DNA of 64,000 nt from Flavobacterium alkalisoli (GTDB taxonomy: Bacteria; Bacteroidota; Bacteroidia; Flavobacteriales; Flavobacteriaceae), in assembly GCF_008000935.1 (NCBI RefSeq), contig NZ_CP042831.1, forward strand, positions 3,844,001 through 3,908,000, given 5' to 3'. Shown here piece after piece: positions 36,517 through 44,625 of the stretch. The notes beneath the pieces are model-generated. The model did no database searches, was not told the DNA's origin, and was given only the letters and a program-made list of their open reading frames with translations. Within the stretch, counting starts at the first letter, position 1. Each line of letters opens with the position of its first letter. Made by a program: the position numbers and the translations under genes.

Positions 36517-37578
36517 ATGAAGAAAGTACTTATTATCCAAAATAAGCGTATAGGCGATGTTTTAATCGCATCGGTAATTGCCAATAACTTTAAAGCAAAA
36601 TACCCCGACAGTATAATTCACCTTATGGCGTATGATTTTACTGAAGGTGTGGTGATGAACAACCCAAACATTGACAGGTTTATTTCGGTTAAGGAAAAAG
36701 AACTTAAAAAACTCCCTGTACTTTTAGAAACCATACAGCAGATAAGAGCCGAAAAATATGATATTATTTTTGACTCTTACTCAAAAACCCAAAGCAGGAT
36801 TATCTGTAAATTCTCGGGTGCTAAAATGACAATTGGCAACAAGAGCCGTAAAAAACTGGGTAACTGGGGGTATTACACCCATCCTACACGTCCGCTTAAG
36901 GAAGGTAGCCATATTTGCGGTAAAGCCATAGAAGACCGTATTCACCTTTTACAGATAGCAGGTAATTTTGAGCCTATAGATTATGAGCCACACATTTTCC
37001 TTTCGGAAGAAGAGAAAAAAGAAGACTGGCTAAATAAATACCGTGACAAAAAAGTTATCGTTTTAGGCGTTTTGGGTAGTACTCCGCAAAAATCGATGCC
37101 TTATGAGTATGTGGCGGAAATGTGTGATTTTATAGCCGAACACTACAATGTATACATCTTCTTTAACTATGCACCTCATCAAAAGGAGGAAGCCATGAAG
37201 ATTTATGAGATGTGCAAATACAAAGAGAATATCATCCTTGATGTTTATCCGGAAACCATACGTGATTTTATTAAGGTAATGTACCAGGCCGATGCCCTTG
37301 TGGCAAACGAAGGCGGAACAGTACACATTGCTAAAGCATTAGGCAAGCCTACATTTACTATTTTCTCTCCTTATGTAAACAAGGCGCACTGGGCCAGTTT
37401 TGAGGATGGAAAATTTCATAAAAGCGTACACCTGCTGGAAATGAAGCCTAATCTGTATGACAGCTTTACCTATGATCAGCGCAAAAAAATAGAGAAAGAC
37501 CCGCACGAACTTTACAAACAGCTAACTCCTGAAATGATACTGCCGGAGCTGGACAGTTTCCTTAAAAACAACCTATAG
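36517..37578 (+). CDS. Glycosyltransferase family 9 (heptosyltransferase-like)
   Basis: 353 residues, GT-B fold, GT9 family: N-terminal NKRIGDVLIASVIANNFKAKYP and the donor-binding LVANEGGTVHIAKALGKPTFTIFSP near residue 265. GT9 enzymes add ADP-heptose to Kdo in the LPS inner core; flavobacterial members may use another donor. A TTACTTTG near-match to the -7 element lies 16 bases upstream. The 58-base region between it and the Kdo-kinase-like gene must serve both. Confidence 0.93.
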   Translation: MKKVLIIQNKRIGDVLIASVIANNFKAKYPDSIIHLMAYDFTEGVVMNNPNIDRFISVKEKELKKLPVLLETIQQIRAEKYDIIFDSYSKTQSRIICKFSGAKMTIGNKSRKKLGNWGYYTHPTRPLKEGSHICGKAIEDRIHLLQIAGNFEPIDYEPHIFLSEEEKKEDWLNKYRDKKVIVLGVLGSTPQKSMPYEYVAEMCDFIAEHYNVYIFFNYAPHQKEEAMKIYEMCKYKENIILDVYPETIRDFIKVMYQADALVANEGGTVHIAKALGKPTFTIFSPYVNKAHWASFEDGKFHKSVHLLEMKPNLYDSFTYDQRKKIEKDPHELYKQLTPEMILPELDSFLKNNL

Positions 37579-37581
37579 AGC

Positions 37582-37609
37582 AAAAAAAAGCATCGTTATT
37601 TAACGATGC
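37582..37609 (-). terminator. Terminator of the GT2 gene at 37.6 kb
   Basis: On the minus strand GCATCGTTA / TAACGATGC, two-base loop, then eight T. The gene's stop codon and final codon lie inside the hairpin. Confidence 0.88.
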
Positions 37610-38414
37610 CATATTCTGTCCATTTTCTTTTCTCGGTTCGGGTTACTTTCCTTATCGACCTGTTTTTATTTATCGATTCCGGAGTTGCATAACCTCTTGG
37701 GTGATCTAAGTGCAGGCATATAGTACTGTAACGAATCTGTTTTGGTATAACACCATAGTTAACCAGTCTTTCTCCCAGCTCCCTGTCCTGTCCGCCATAC
37801 TGCATCCTTTCATCAAAACCATTAACCGCTTTTATATCCTTAATCCAACCTGATGAGTTATGTCCGTTCCAACTTGGCTTAGTAGTAGTCAACATATTAA
37901 ACAGGGCACTTTTAATACCCATAGCATCTACCTTATTATTTTTAAATGAAGCAGACATACCGTTCTTTTTAAGCCATTCCACATCAAAACACCTGCCTGA
38001 GTAGATATCCTCTTTGCTAAGTGATTTAGAAAGCTCCATGGGTAGTTTGTGGTAACCTCCTGAAAGGAAATACCCCTCTTCACGAAACTTGATGTGCTGC
38101 TCTATAAAATCAGGACGCGGTATACAGTCGCCGTCGCTCATTAAAACATAATCAGTAGTACAGGCAAGAAGTGCTTTATTAAGTATTTGTGATTTTTGAA
38201 ATCCGTTATCTTCGTGCCAAACGTGAATTATAGGGTAAGAAACCTCTTCCCTCATTGCATTAATCATTTCCTTGGTGTCTTCACGCGACCCATCATCTGC
38301 AATAACCATCTCAAACTCTTTATAAGTTTGAGTGTTATAACCCCACAGTACTTTTTTCAGCCATTCTACCGAATTGTAAGTACTAATTATTACAGAAATA
38401 TTCTTTTGCATCAT
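37596..38414 (-). CDS. Glycosyltransferase family 2, copy A
   Basis: 272 residues from one of two adjacent ATGs (38414/38411); a reading-frame ATG at 38432 would precede the -7 box. GT-A fold: SVIISTYNSVEWL, VIADDGSREDTKEM, HEDNGFQKSQILNKAL, SDGDCI (metal-binding Asp-x-Asp) and GGQDRELGERLV near residue 220. It resembles chondroitin-polymerase-type GT2/Glyco_transf_7 C-terminal proteins. It has a close relative at 40741 with the same DDGS, EDNGFxKSxILNKA and DGDCI blocks. Likely adds a core or surface sugar; donor and acceptor unknown. Confidence 0.9.
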   Translation of the reverse strand: MMQKNISVIISTYNSVEWLKKVLWGYNTQTYKEFEMVIADDGSREDTKEMINAMREEVSYPIIHVWHEDNGFQKSQILNKALLACTTDYVLMSDGDCIPRPDFIEQHIKFREEGYFLSGGYHKLPMELSKSLSKEDIYSGRCFDVEWLKKNGMSASFKNNKVDAMGIKSALFNMLTTTKPSWNGHNSSGWIKDIKAVNGFDERMQYGGQDRELGERLVNYGVIPKQIRYSTICLHLDHPRGYATPESINKNRSIRKVTRTEKRKWTEYGIVK

Positions 38415-38418
38415 GCCG

Positions 38419-38426
38419 CAAAGATA
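38419..38426 (-). promoter_or_regulatory. -7 element TATCTTTG for GT2 copy A
   Basis: Exact TAnnTTTG on the minus strand, only 4 bases before the first candidate ATG (7 before the second); implies a transcript with almost no leader. Confidence 0.55.
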
Positions 38427-38439
38427 ATTCAATTTTTTT

Positions 38440-38447
38440 TAGTTTTG
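38440..38447 (+). promoter_or_regulatory. -7 element TAGTTTTG for the GT2 gene at 38472
   Basis: Exact TAnnTTTG, 24 bases before the ATG. It lies 13 bases from the opposing -7 box at 38419-38426, so the two promoters' upstream parts overlap. Confidence 0.5.
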
Positions 38448-38471
38448 TGAAATTCAAACCCGCCATAGCTA

Positions 38472-39209
38472 ATGAATAAACTTTCTGTAATTATCCCGGC
38501 ATATAACGAAGAGGCCTACATAGAAGATGCAATCAAATCGGTAAGGGAAGCATATGAGATTATTGTTATTGACTCTTACAGTACCGACAGCACTAAAGAA
38601 AAGGCTCTTGCATTGGGATGCAAGGTTATAGAAAGGAAGTTTGACAATTTTTCTGCACAAAAAAACTTTGCCCTTCCTTATGCTACCGGCGACTGGATTC
38701 TGTTTATGGACGCCGATGAGCGCGCTACACAAAAATTATGGTTTGAAATCCAGGATACTATTGCTAATCCTAAAAATGAAGGATACAAAATAAAGTTTCT
38801 GCATTTTTACATGAACAGGTTTTTATACCATAAGGTTGACCGTGTAACCCGACTGGTAAAAAACAAGGATATTAAGTTTACGGGAGATGTTCATGAAAAA
38901 CTGCATATAAACGGCAGTATAGGCGAACTTAAGAACTTTATGGTTCACTATACCTACAAAGGCTTTTTTAACTGGCTGCAAAAAAAGGATTCTTATGCGT
39001 GGTTCCAGGCAGGTATGGGCTTCAAGAAAGGAAAAAAGGTTACCTATTTCCACTTGATATTTAAGCCGATGTACCGTTTTTTCCACACTTACATAATAAA
39101 AAGAGGCTTTTTAGACGGTATACCGGGACTGGCACTGGCAAGTATTAATGCCTATGGGGTTTTGTCCCGCTATGCAAAACTGCTTTTATTACAACGAGGA
39201 CTAAAATAA
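38472..39209 (+). CDS. Glycosyltransferase family 2, WaaE/KdtX-like, copy B
   Basis: 245 residues. SVIIPAYNEEAYIEDAI, IVIDSYSTDSTKEKA, KFDNFSAQKNFAL and DWILFMDADERA (metal-binding DAD) define a GT2 of the LPS-core beta-glucosyltransferase type (WaaE/KdtX), and the C-terminal TGDVHEKLHINGSIG and Arg/Lys-rich helices match that group. It is homologous to the gene at 39969. Its 3' end overlaps the convergent deacetylase gene by nine bases. Confidence 0.92.
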   Translation: MNKLSVIIPAYNEEAYIEDAIKSVREAYEIIVIDSYSTDSTKEKALALGCKVIERKFDNFSAQKNFALPYATGDWILFMDADERATQKLWFEIQDTIANPKNEGYKIKFLHFYMNRFLYHKVDRVTRLVKNKDIKFTGDVHEKLHINGSIGELKNFMVHYTYKGFFNWLQKKDSYAWFQAGMGFKKGKKVTYFHLIFKPMYRFFHTYIIKRGFLDGIPGLALASINAYGVLSRYAKLLLLQRGLK

Positions 39210-39911
39210 TTTAAGCTTCCCAAACTTTAGCTTTAGCTTAAACTTAAACAGGCTGTACTCCCCTTTTACATCTATACGCTGTATTTCATACTTTTCCTTT
39301 AACGGGAAAGCATTTATACGATTTCCTATCTTAAGGGCCATTTTCATTCCATTTTGTTCAAGCAATTGCTTAAAATGCGATTTTGCAGGTTCTTTTTTAG
39401 GATAATTACCATAAGGATAAGCTACCGCAGGATATACCTCAAGGTTATTCTGACTGATGAAATCATTACAGTTTTTAAAATCCTCATTTATCTCCTCATC
39501 ACTCATTTGGGCATAGCGCCTGTGCATAAAAGAATGATAGCTAAGCTCTATCAGTTCACTATCTAAAGACTGCAATTGCTCTACGGTCATAATAGGTTCT
39601 GAACCCTCATTCCATAGGTCCGATTTACCTACATAATTAAACGGTATAAAGAACGTAGCCTTAAGGTTATACTTTTTTAATAAGGGCATGGCAAACTCCA
39701 ATTGATTTACCGTAACATCATCAAAAGTTATAACAATACTTTTCTCAGGAATATTTTTATTTTTTTCGAGTTCGGATAAATGAAAAGTAGTATACTTGTA
39801 TGCGATATAGCTAAACTGCTCTTCCAGCTTTTGTTGCGAAATTGTCAGTCCTTTGCTTTTTTCGTTGAAAGCGGACACGTTATGATACATTAAAACTGGT
39901 AATTTAGCCAT
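39201..39911 (-). CDS. Polysaccharide deacetylase (NodB-type) family protein
   Basis: 236 residues. NodB-homology domain: VLMYHNVS, VITFDDVT (two Asp, the catalytic base and a metal ligand), LKATFFIPF, ELSYHSFMHRRY with the HxxxH metal pair, and AYPYGNYP. It probably removes acetyl groups from a surface glycan or LPS sugar. No signal peptide, so cytoplasmic or loosely membrane-bound action. The start lies 57 bases from the divergent GT2 gene; the best upstream -7 candidate is the near-match TAATTTTA. Confidence 0.92.
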   Translation of the reverse strand: MAKLPVLMYHNVSAFNEKSKGLTISQQKLEEQFSYIAYKYTTFHLSELEKNKNIPEKSIVITFDDVTVNQLEFAMPLLKKYNLKATFFIPFNYVGKSDLWNEGSEPIMTVEQLQSLDSELIELSYHSFMHRRYAQMSDEEINEDFKNCNDFISQNNLEVYPAVAYPYGNYPKKEPAKSHFKQLLEQNGMKMALKIGNRINAFPLKEKYEIQRIDVKGEYSLFKFKLKLKFGKLKLF

Positions 39912-39943
39912 TATTTTTTAAAATTTTAATAGTGTAAAATTAT

Positions 39944-39951
39944 TACATTTG
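39944..39951 (+). promoter_or_regulatory. -7 element TACATTTG for the GT2 gene at 39969
   Basis: Exact TAnnTTTG, 17 bases before the ATG. Confidence 0.55.
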
Positions 39952-39968
39952 CCAATATATACCATTTT

Positions 39969-40736
39969 ATGCCACAAAATAATTTGAGTCAGAAAATAAC
40001 CGCACTAGCTATTACTTTTAATGAGGAAGACAATATAAATAGATATGTGGAGAGTTTATCGTTTGCAGACGAGATTATTGTAGTGGATTCTTTTAGTACA
40101 GATGCTACTAAAGAAATGGCAGAAAAGCTAAATGTAAAATTCATCCAAAACGAGTTTAAGGACTTTTCCAGCCAAAGAAACTTTGCCATTGAACAGGCAT
40201 CAAACGACTGGATATTGTTTTTTGACCTTGACGAAATTGTTACCCCTTCTCTTGAAAACGAAATAAAACAGGTGGTTGCCAATAATGATGGTGCTGTAGC
40301 CTATTTTGTAAAACGTAAATTTCACTTTATGGGTAAACACATACGTTTTGGCGGATGGAGAACCGATAAAGCAATAAGGGTATTTAACAAACAATATTGC
40401 AAGTACACCGGGTTAGTACATGAGGTTATAACCGCTAAAGGAAAAGTATCTACACTAAAGGAAAAAGTTGACCATTACAGCTATAAAAGCTTTGACAATT
40501 ATAATGGCAAACTGAATCTTTACAGTAAACTACAGGCAGAAAACCTGTATAGCAAAAAAGTACGGCCAAATGCCTATCATTTTCTTTTCAGGCCGTTTTA
40601 CCGTTTTTGCTGGCAGTATTTTTACAGGCTAGGTATACTTGACGGAAAAGAAGGCTTTATACTGGCTTACATACACTCATTTTCGGTATTTAAACGATAC
40701 CTGCAATTATGGATGAAATACAGGAAAGTAGACTAA
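39969..40736 (+). CDS. Glycosyltransferase family 2, WaaE/KdtX-like, copy B'
   Basis: 255 residues, paralogous to the gene at 38472: ITFNEEDNINRYVESL, IVVDSFSTDATKEMA, KDFSSQRNFAIEQ, DWILFFDLDEIV (DLD metal site) and YTGLVHEVI. As in copy B, the C-terminal part is basic and rich in Tyr/Phe, suited to lie on the membrane. Probably another LPS-core glucosyl- or hexosyltransferase. It ends four bases from the convergent GT2 at 40741 with no visible terminator between them. Confidence 0.92.
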   Translation: MPQNNLSQKITALAITFNEEDNINRYVESLSFADEIIVVDSFSTDATKEMAEKLNVKFIQNEFKDFSSQRNFAIEQASNDWILFFDLDEIVTPSLENEIKQVVANNDGAVAYFVKRKFHFMGKHIRFGGWRTDKAIRVFNKQYCKYTGLVHEVITAKGKVSTLKEKVDHYSYKSFDNYNGKLNLYSKLQAENLYSKKVRPNAYHFLFRPFYRFCWQYFYRLGILDGKEGFILAYIHSFSVFKRYLQLWMKYRKVD

Positions 40737-40740
40737 TAAA

Positions 40741-41526
40741 CTACAGGTACTGATCTACCCCCTGCTCACAGCGGATTATTTTCTTTTCTATAGTTTCCTG
40801 CTGTATCCTCTCGTTTGCCTCAAAATTGTCCCTTGAGTTTATCTTATGGTGAATATGGAAAACAATACCTGCATAACGCAGCCTTTTTGCTATAACGCCG
40901 TTATTGCCCATTCGAATAACAAGATCTGAGTCCTCCCTGCCCCAGCCTTCAAAACTTTCGTTATAACCGTTTACGGCTATAAAATCGCTTTTCCAGTAAG
41001 AAACATTACATCCCCTAAATTTATCTGAGTATTCTTTATGGGGTTTATACATTCCGGCTAAAAAGGGAATATGCAGGCTACGGGTTTTATTTTTTATCAG
41101 CTTAGAAAAAAAACTAAAGGAAGTGATCTTATTCTCCAACACCTCTTTTACGGCATCTTCAAGTATATTTACCCTCGCTCCGTATAAATACATATTGCGT
41201 TCTGCTGCATTAATATGGTCTTCTATAAAATTGCGGTGCATAATGCAGTCACCATCAATTTGTATAATATAATCACTGTCACTACCTGCAACTGCTTTAT
41301 TAAGTATTTTGGATTTCCTGAAACCGTTATCTTCCTGCCAAAAGTGTTTTACAGGTATACTTATTTCATTTTTAAACTGCTCTATAAGCAATTTCGTTTC
41401 TTCTTTAGAACCGTCATCGGCAATAAGCACCTCATCAGGAAGTACCGTTTGCTCTTTAAGGCTTTTAAAAACCACCTTCAGGGCCTGTGGCCAGTTATAA
41501 GTAGATACTAGTAAAGAAGTACGCAT
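40741..41526 (-). CDS. Glycosyltransferase family 2, copy A'
   Basis: 261 residues, paralogous to the gene at 37596: LLVSTYNWPQALKVV, IADDGSKEETKLL, QEDNGFRKSKILNKAV, QIDGDCI (metal site) and the C-terminal FEGWGREDSDLVIRMGNNG of the Glyco_transf_7 C-terminal type. The insert with KIGSF-like segment of other GT2s is replaced by a basic stretch (KNKTRSLHIPF). Sugar specificity unknown. An exact -7 box lies 26 bases upstream. Confidence 0.92.
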   Translation of the reverse strand: MRTSLLVSTYNWPQALKVVFKSLKEQTVLPDEVLIADDGSKEETKLLIEQFKNEISIPVKHFWQEDNGFRKSKILNKAVAGSDSDYIIQIDGDCIMHRNFIEDHINAAERNMYLYGARVNILEDAVKEVLENKITSFSFFSKLIKNKTRSLHIPFLAGMYKPHKEYSDKFRGCNVSYWKSDFIAVNGYNESFEGWGREDSDLVIRMGNNGVIAKRLRYAGIVFHIHHKINSRDNFEANERIQQETIEKKIIRCEQGVDQYL

Positions 41527-41552
41527 AATTATGTTTTAAATACGGGCTTTTG

Positions 41553-41560
41553 CAAAACTA
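41553..41560 (-). promoter_or_regulatory. -7 element TAGTTTTG for GT2 copy A'
   Basis: Exact TAnnTTTG on the minus strand, 26 bases before the ATG at 41526. Confidence 0.5.
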
Positions 41561-41624
41561 TTGTTTTTTTTGTTATTACTTTACAAAAACAATAAATTGC
41601 AGCAACAAAAAAACAGCCTCACCT

Positions 41625-42548
41625 ATGTTTGATATAGCAGTTATACTTGTTCATTATAACTCAGGAACACTTACTGCCGATTGTGTAAAATCGATAATTA
41701 AAAGTACCTCAAATACACTGAATTATCAGATTATAATCGTTGATAACTGCTCTGAATATGAGGATTACCAAAATCTTAAACAGGTATGCGAAACAATTGA
41801 TTTCCCTAACATTCAACTGGTAAGAAGCAAAATCAATACCGGATTTGGAGGAGGAAACATGATTGGTGTTCAGCATGCAAACGCAAAATACCTTGCGTTT
41901 ATCAATAACGATACACTATTTATAAACGATTGCCTTAACATATTAAAAGACAATCTTGAAAAAAACAATGATATAGGTATTGCCGGCGGACAATCATTCA
42001 AACCTAATGGTGACTTTATGATTTCTCTGGATCACTTTGCCTCACCTGCCCGCGAAATTTTCGGGCGTAGTTTTCTGGAGAAAATAAATCCGAAGCAATA
42101 TCCTAAACGCAAAAAACGGTATATAGAACCTGTAAAGGTAAATTTTGTTCCGGGTAGCTTTATGTTTATACGTTCGGAAGATTTTAATGAGGTGGGCGGA
42201 TTTGACACAAACATCTTTCTTTATTATGAGGAAACCGACTTATGCAAACGCCTAAGGAAAAAGGGCAAATATGCATACCTTATCCCTTCGGCAGAGTTCA
42301 TTCACTATCACGGTGCAAGTACCGAAAAATCGATAGCAATAAAAAAGGAACTGCGCATTTCGCTGTTTTATATTATGCTTAAACACTATGGCATTGCAGG
42401 TTATTTTTTGGTATTTCTGTTTCTGCTTATCAAATATTTTTTCAGCAGTATATTTAAACCTAAAAACTGGCCTGTGTTTTTCCTTCTACTAAAAGGCGCA
42501 CCACTTTCAGATTCACTTAAACTGAAACAAAAAATAGCAACGAATTAG
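41625..42548 (+). CDS. Glycosyltransferase family 2, rhamnosyltransferase-like
   Basis: 307 residues from the ATG at 41625 (MFDIAVILVHYNSG); the longer frame to 41550 is an AT-rich extension without protein character. GT-A core: VILVHYNSGTLTADCVKSI, IIIVDNCSEYED, NTGFGGGNMIGVQHA, FINNDT (metal site) and FLYYEETDLCKRLRKKG. A membrane helix (GYFLVFLFLLIKYFF) near the C-terminus anchors it. This is the WbbL-type group that adds rhamnose or similar sugars to O-antigen or core. It ends at a bidirectional terminator. Confidence 0.92.
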   Translation: MFDIAVILVHYNSGTLTADCVKSIIKSTSNTLNYQIIIVDNCSEYEDYQNLKQVCETIDFPNIQLVRSKINTGFGGGNMIGVQHANAKYLAFINNDTLFINDCLNILKDNLEKNNDIGIAGGQSFKPNGDFMISLDHFASPAREIFGRSFLEKINPKQYPKRKKRYIEPVKVNFVPGSFMFIRSEDFNEVGGFDTNIFLYYEETDLCKRLRKKGKYAYLIPSAEFIHYHGASTEKSIAIKKELRISLFYIMLKHYGIAGYFLVFLFLLIKYFFSSIFKPKNWPVFFLLLKGAPLSDSLKLKQKIATN

Positions 42549-42555
42549 ATATAAA

Positions 42556-42579
42556 AAAACAGGTTAGTTAACCTGTTTT
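42556..42579. terminator. Bidirectional terminator between GT2 and the hypothetical glycosyltransferase
   Basis: Palindrome AAAACAGGTTA (42556-42566) / TAACCTGTTTT (42569-42579). Confidence 0.85.
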
Positions 42580-43486
42580 AATCATTAAAATATTTTTCGT
42601 AATAAGGCTTATAGCCTGGCTTTTTAATTTTGGAATGTTTAAACCACTGCCCAAAGTTCTTAAAGAAAAGTTTTGTTTTAGACAGTTGCAGGTTTTCATC
42701 TTTAGCAACAAGTTCTTTTAAATCTGCAAGCGACTTAGAAGGTAAGTAGCCCAACTCTTTCCATATTCCCGGGTCAAGATAAAAAACATCTTTAATGGTA
42801 TGGTAATTATCTTTATTAGCCATTTTCCATTTATCAAGAAAGGTCATATTTATCTCATGCATATGCCCCCAGTTAGCTAATTTAAGCTCAAGCTCATCTT
42901 CGGTTCTGGCAAGGCCTTCATGCAGGATAAAAGTATCGTGGTATATTATCCTTTCTTTTGTGTTCTTGGCATTTTTGTAATTAGGATAATTAGTTGCCAG
43001 CAGTAACTTGGTAGGCTTATTTACATAAAGCAGCCCGTCTTCAAGATATTTGTATAAGTTAATATGGAAACCGGCAAACTGTATAGGGTGCTTTTCCGGA
43101 TTATCCAGATAACTGTCATACTTTCTAAGCTCTTTTACAAATCGTGCAAAATCTATAAAATACTCATCACTATCGACCTGAATAAGCCAATTGCCTATAC
43201 CCATTTTTAACCCCAGTAAATGCCTTTCACGTGTATCGTTTTGTATGGCATTAAGAGTAGGTATATAAAAGTTGTCTTTATAGAATTCAATTTTATTATC
43301 AACATCAAACTCCTCTATCCATTTAAAAAAGGAAGGATCTACCTCAAATTTGTTTCCTGACCAGGTATTAAAGTTTTCATCAAAGGCAATAAAAATCCTG
43401 TCGGCCCCATCATACACTGGAGGAATAGCCAGTTTGAGCTTCTCATAGTCATAGGACAAAAGGAATCCGACATGTATATTCTTCAT
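42578..43486 (-). CDS. GT2-like putative glycosyltransferase
   Basis: 302 residues. The N-terminus (VGFLLSYDYEKLKLAIPPVYDGADRIFIAFDE) and WLIQVDSDEYF, a likely Asp-x-Asp metal site near residue 100, look like a divergent GT-A enzyme; HDTFILHEGLARTEDEL and NWGHMHEIN are further conserved-looking blocks. The ~40-residue C-terminal tail is basic and aromatic. The lower similarity to standard GT2 makes this call less firm than its neighbours. An exact -7 box lies 40 bases upstream. A role in the same surface glycan is inferred from context. Confidence 0.78.
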   Translation of the reverse strand: MKNIHVGFLLSYDYEKLKLAIPPVYDGADRIFIAFDENFNTWSGNKFEVDPSFFKWIEEFDVDNKIEFYKDNFYIPTLNAIQNDTRERHLLGLKMGIGNWLIQVDSDEYFIDFARFVKELRKYDSYLDNPEKHPIQFAGFHINLYKYLEDGLLYVNKPTKLLLATNYPNYKNAKNTKERIIYHDTFILHEGLARTEDELELKLANWGHMHEINMTFLDKWKMANKDNYHTIKDVFYLDPGIWKELGYLPSKSLADLKELVAKDENLQLSKTKLFFKNFGQWFKHSKIKKPGYKPYYEKYFND

Positions 43487-43526
43487 AATAACATACTTTT
43501 AACTTGCCTACAATTGTTAAAGGGGG

Positions 43527-43534
43527 CAAAAATA
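43527..43534 (-). promoter_or_regulatory. -7 element TATTTTTG for the GT2-like gene
   Basis: Exact TAnnTTTG on the minus strand, 40 bases before the ATG at 43486. Confidence 0.45.
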
Positions 43535-43604
43535 CCAAAATAATAATGGAATCATAATTTGTTTTAAAATATTATTTTTTAAACAAATCCATAGTTAAAA
43601 ATAA

Positions 43605-43612
43605 TATTTTTG
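43605..43612 (+). promoter_or_regulatory. -7 element TATTTTTG for the RfaS-like pair
   Basis: Exact TAnnTTTG, 44 bases before the ATG at 43657. Confidence 0.45.
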
Positions 43613-43656
43613 CAATAATTTATGAGTTATAAGCCTTTCTCTAAAAATCTATTCAA

Positions 43657-44625
43657 ATGAAAATATGCCTTATTAGCTTTGACCACTGGGAGTACGACAA
43701 ACATATAGTAAGAGCCCTTAAAGACAAAAATATAGAGGCATACCATATTAATACCGGGAAATTTAAGTATAAATACCCCACACCTTTTCACAAGATCACT
43801 AATTTTTTAAGTAAAGTTGTTTTTAAGAGAAATATAAAAAAGATAAAGCAGCAACAATATATTTTAAAGGAGCTCAATAAGTTAGGTACACAGGACAAAA
43901 TACTGGTTATTAACCCCGAACTTATACCTGTAGCTATTCATAAAAAAATAAAGAGTTACACTAAAGAGTATATTGCTTATCTGTATGACAGTTCCAAACG
44001 CTACCCTATAGACCATTTGCTGGATAATATTTTTGACAAAATATTATCTTTTGACAGTGATGATGTTGCCCAATACGGATTTTCGCCCATAAGCAATTAT
44101 ATCTATATGGACAAAAAACCGCTACAACAGCCTAATGAAGTTACTTATGGAGCATTCATGATACTTTCTGTAGACGAAAGGTTGCAGACGCTTAACGCAA
44201 TAGCAAACAGGCTGGATACTATAAACATTAATTACAACTTTATGCTGGTAGGCAAACATAAACCTACTGGCCTAAACACTAATATTAGTTACCAAAGGGA
44301 CATTATAAAGCTGGACAGGCTTGACGAATACATGAGCAATGCAAAGGTTTTTATAGATATTGTTAGGGTTAATCAAACCGGGCTTAGCTTTAGGGTGTTT
44401 GATGCCCTATGCTACCAGAAGAAACTGATAACGACTAACAAAACCATAAAGGATTATGATTTTTACAATCCGAATAACATACTGATTGTAGATGCTGATA
44501 ATCCTATAATTGAAGCTTCGTTTTTTGAAACGCCATATGAGCCGTTAGACGAAAATATATACTATAAATACACTATAGACAACTGGGTTAACACTGTCTT
44601 TTTTGATAAAGGTGACACTATATAA
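43657..44625 (+). CDS. RfaS-like LPS-core glycosyltransferase, copy 1
   Basis: 322 residues. GT-B-like layout: N-terminal MKICLISFDHWEYDKHI, a middle YLYDSSKRYPIDHLLDNIFDKILSFD, and a C-terminal QTGLSFRVFDALCYQKKLITTN followed by YDFYNPNNI. The last blocks are typical of proteins annotated as LPS-core biosynthesis RfaS and of CgeB-type glycosyltransferases; activity is inferred. The following gene starts directly after the stop codon and is a diverged paralogue. First gene of a run to 48731 on one strand. Confidence 0.82.
   Translation: MKICLISFDHWEYDKHIVRALKDKNIEAYHINTGKFKYKYPTPFHKITNFLSKVVFKRNIKKIKQQQYILKELNKLGTQDKILVINPELIPVAIHKKIKSYTKEYIAYLYDSSKRYPIDHLLDNIFDKILSFDSDDVAQYGFSPISNYIYMDKKPLQQPNEVTYGAFMILSVDERLQTLNAIANRLDTININYNFMLVGKHKPTGLNTNISYQRDIIKLDRLDEYMSNAKVFIDIVRVNQTGLSFRVFDALCYQKKLITTNKTIKDYDFYNPNNILIVDADNPIIEASFFETPYEPLDENIYYKYTIDNWVNTVFFDKGDTI

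Noticed and set aside
37596..41526. Inverted duplication of a two-gene GT2 unit
   Set aside because: The order is mirrored, but the orientations (- + ... + -) are not what an inverted duplication yields, and the copies are too diverged for a recent event.
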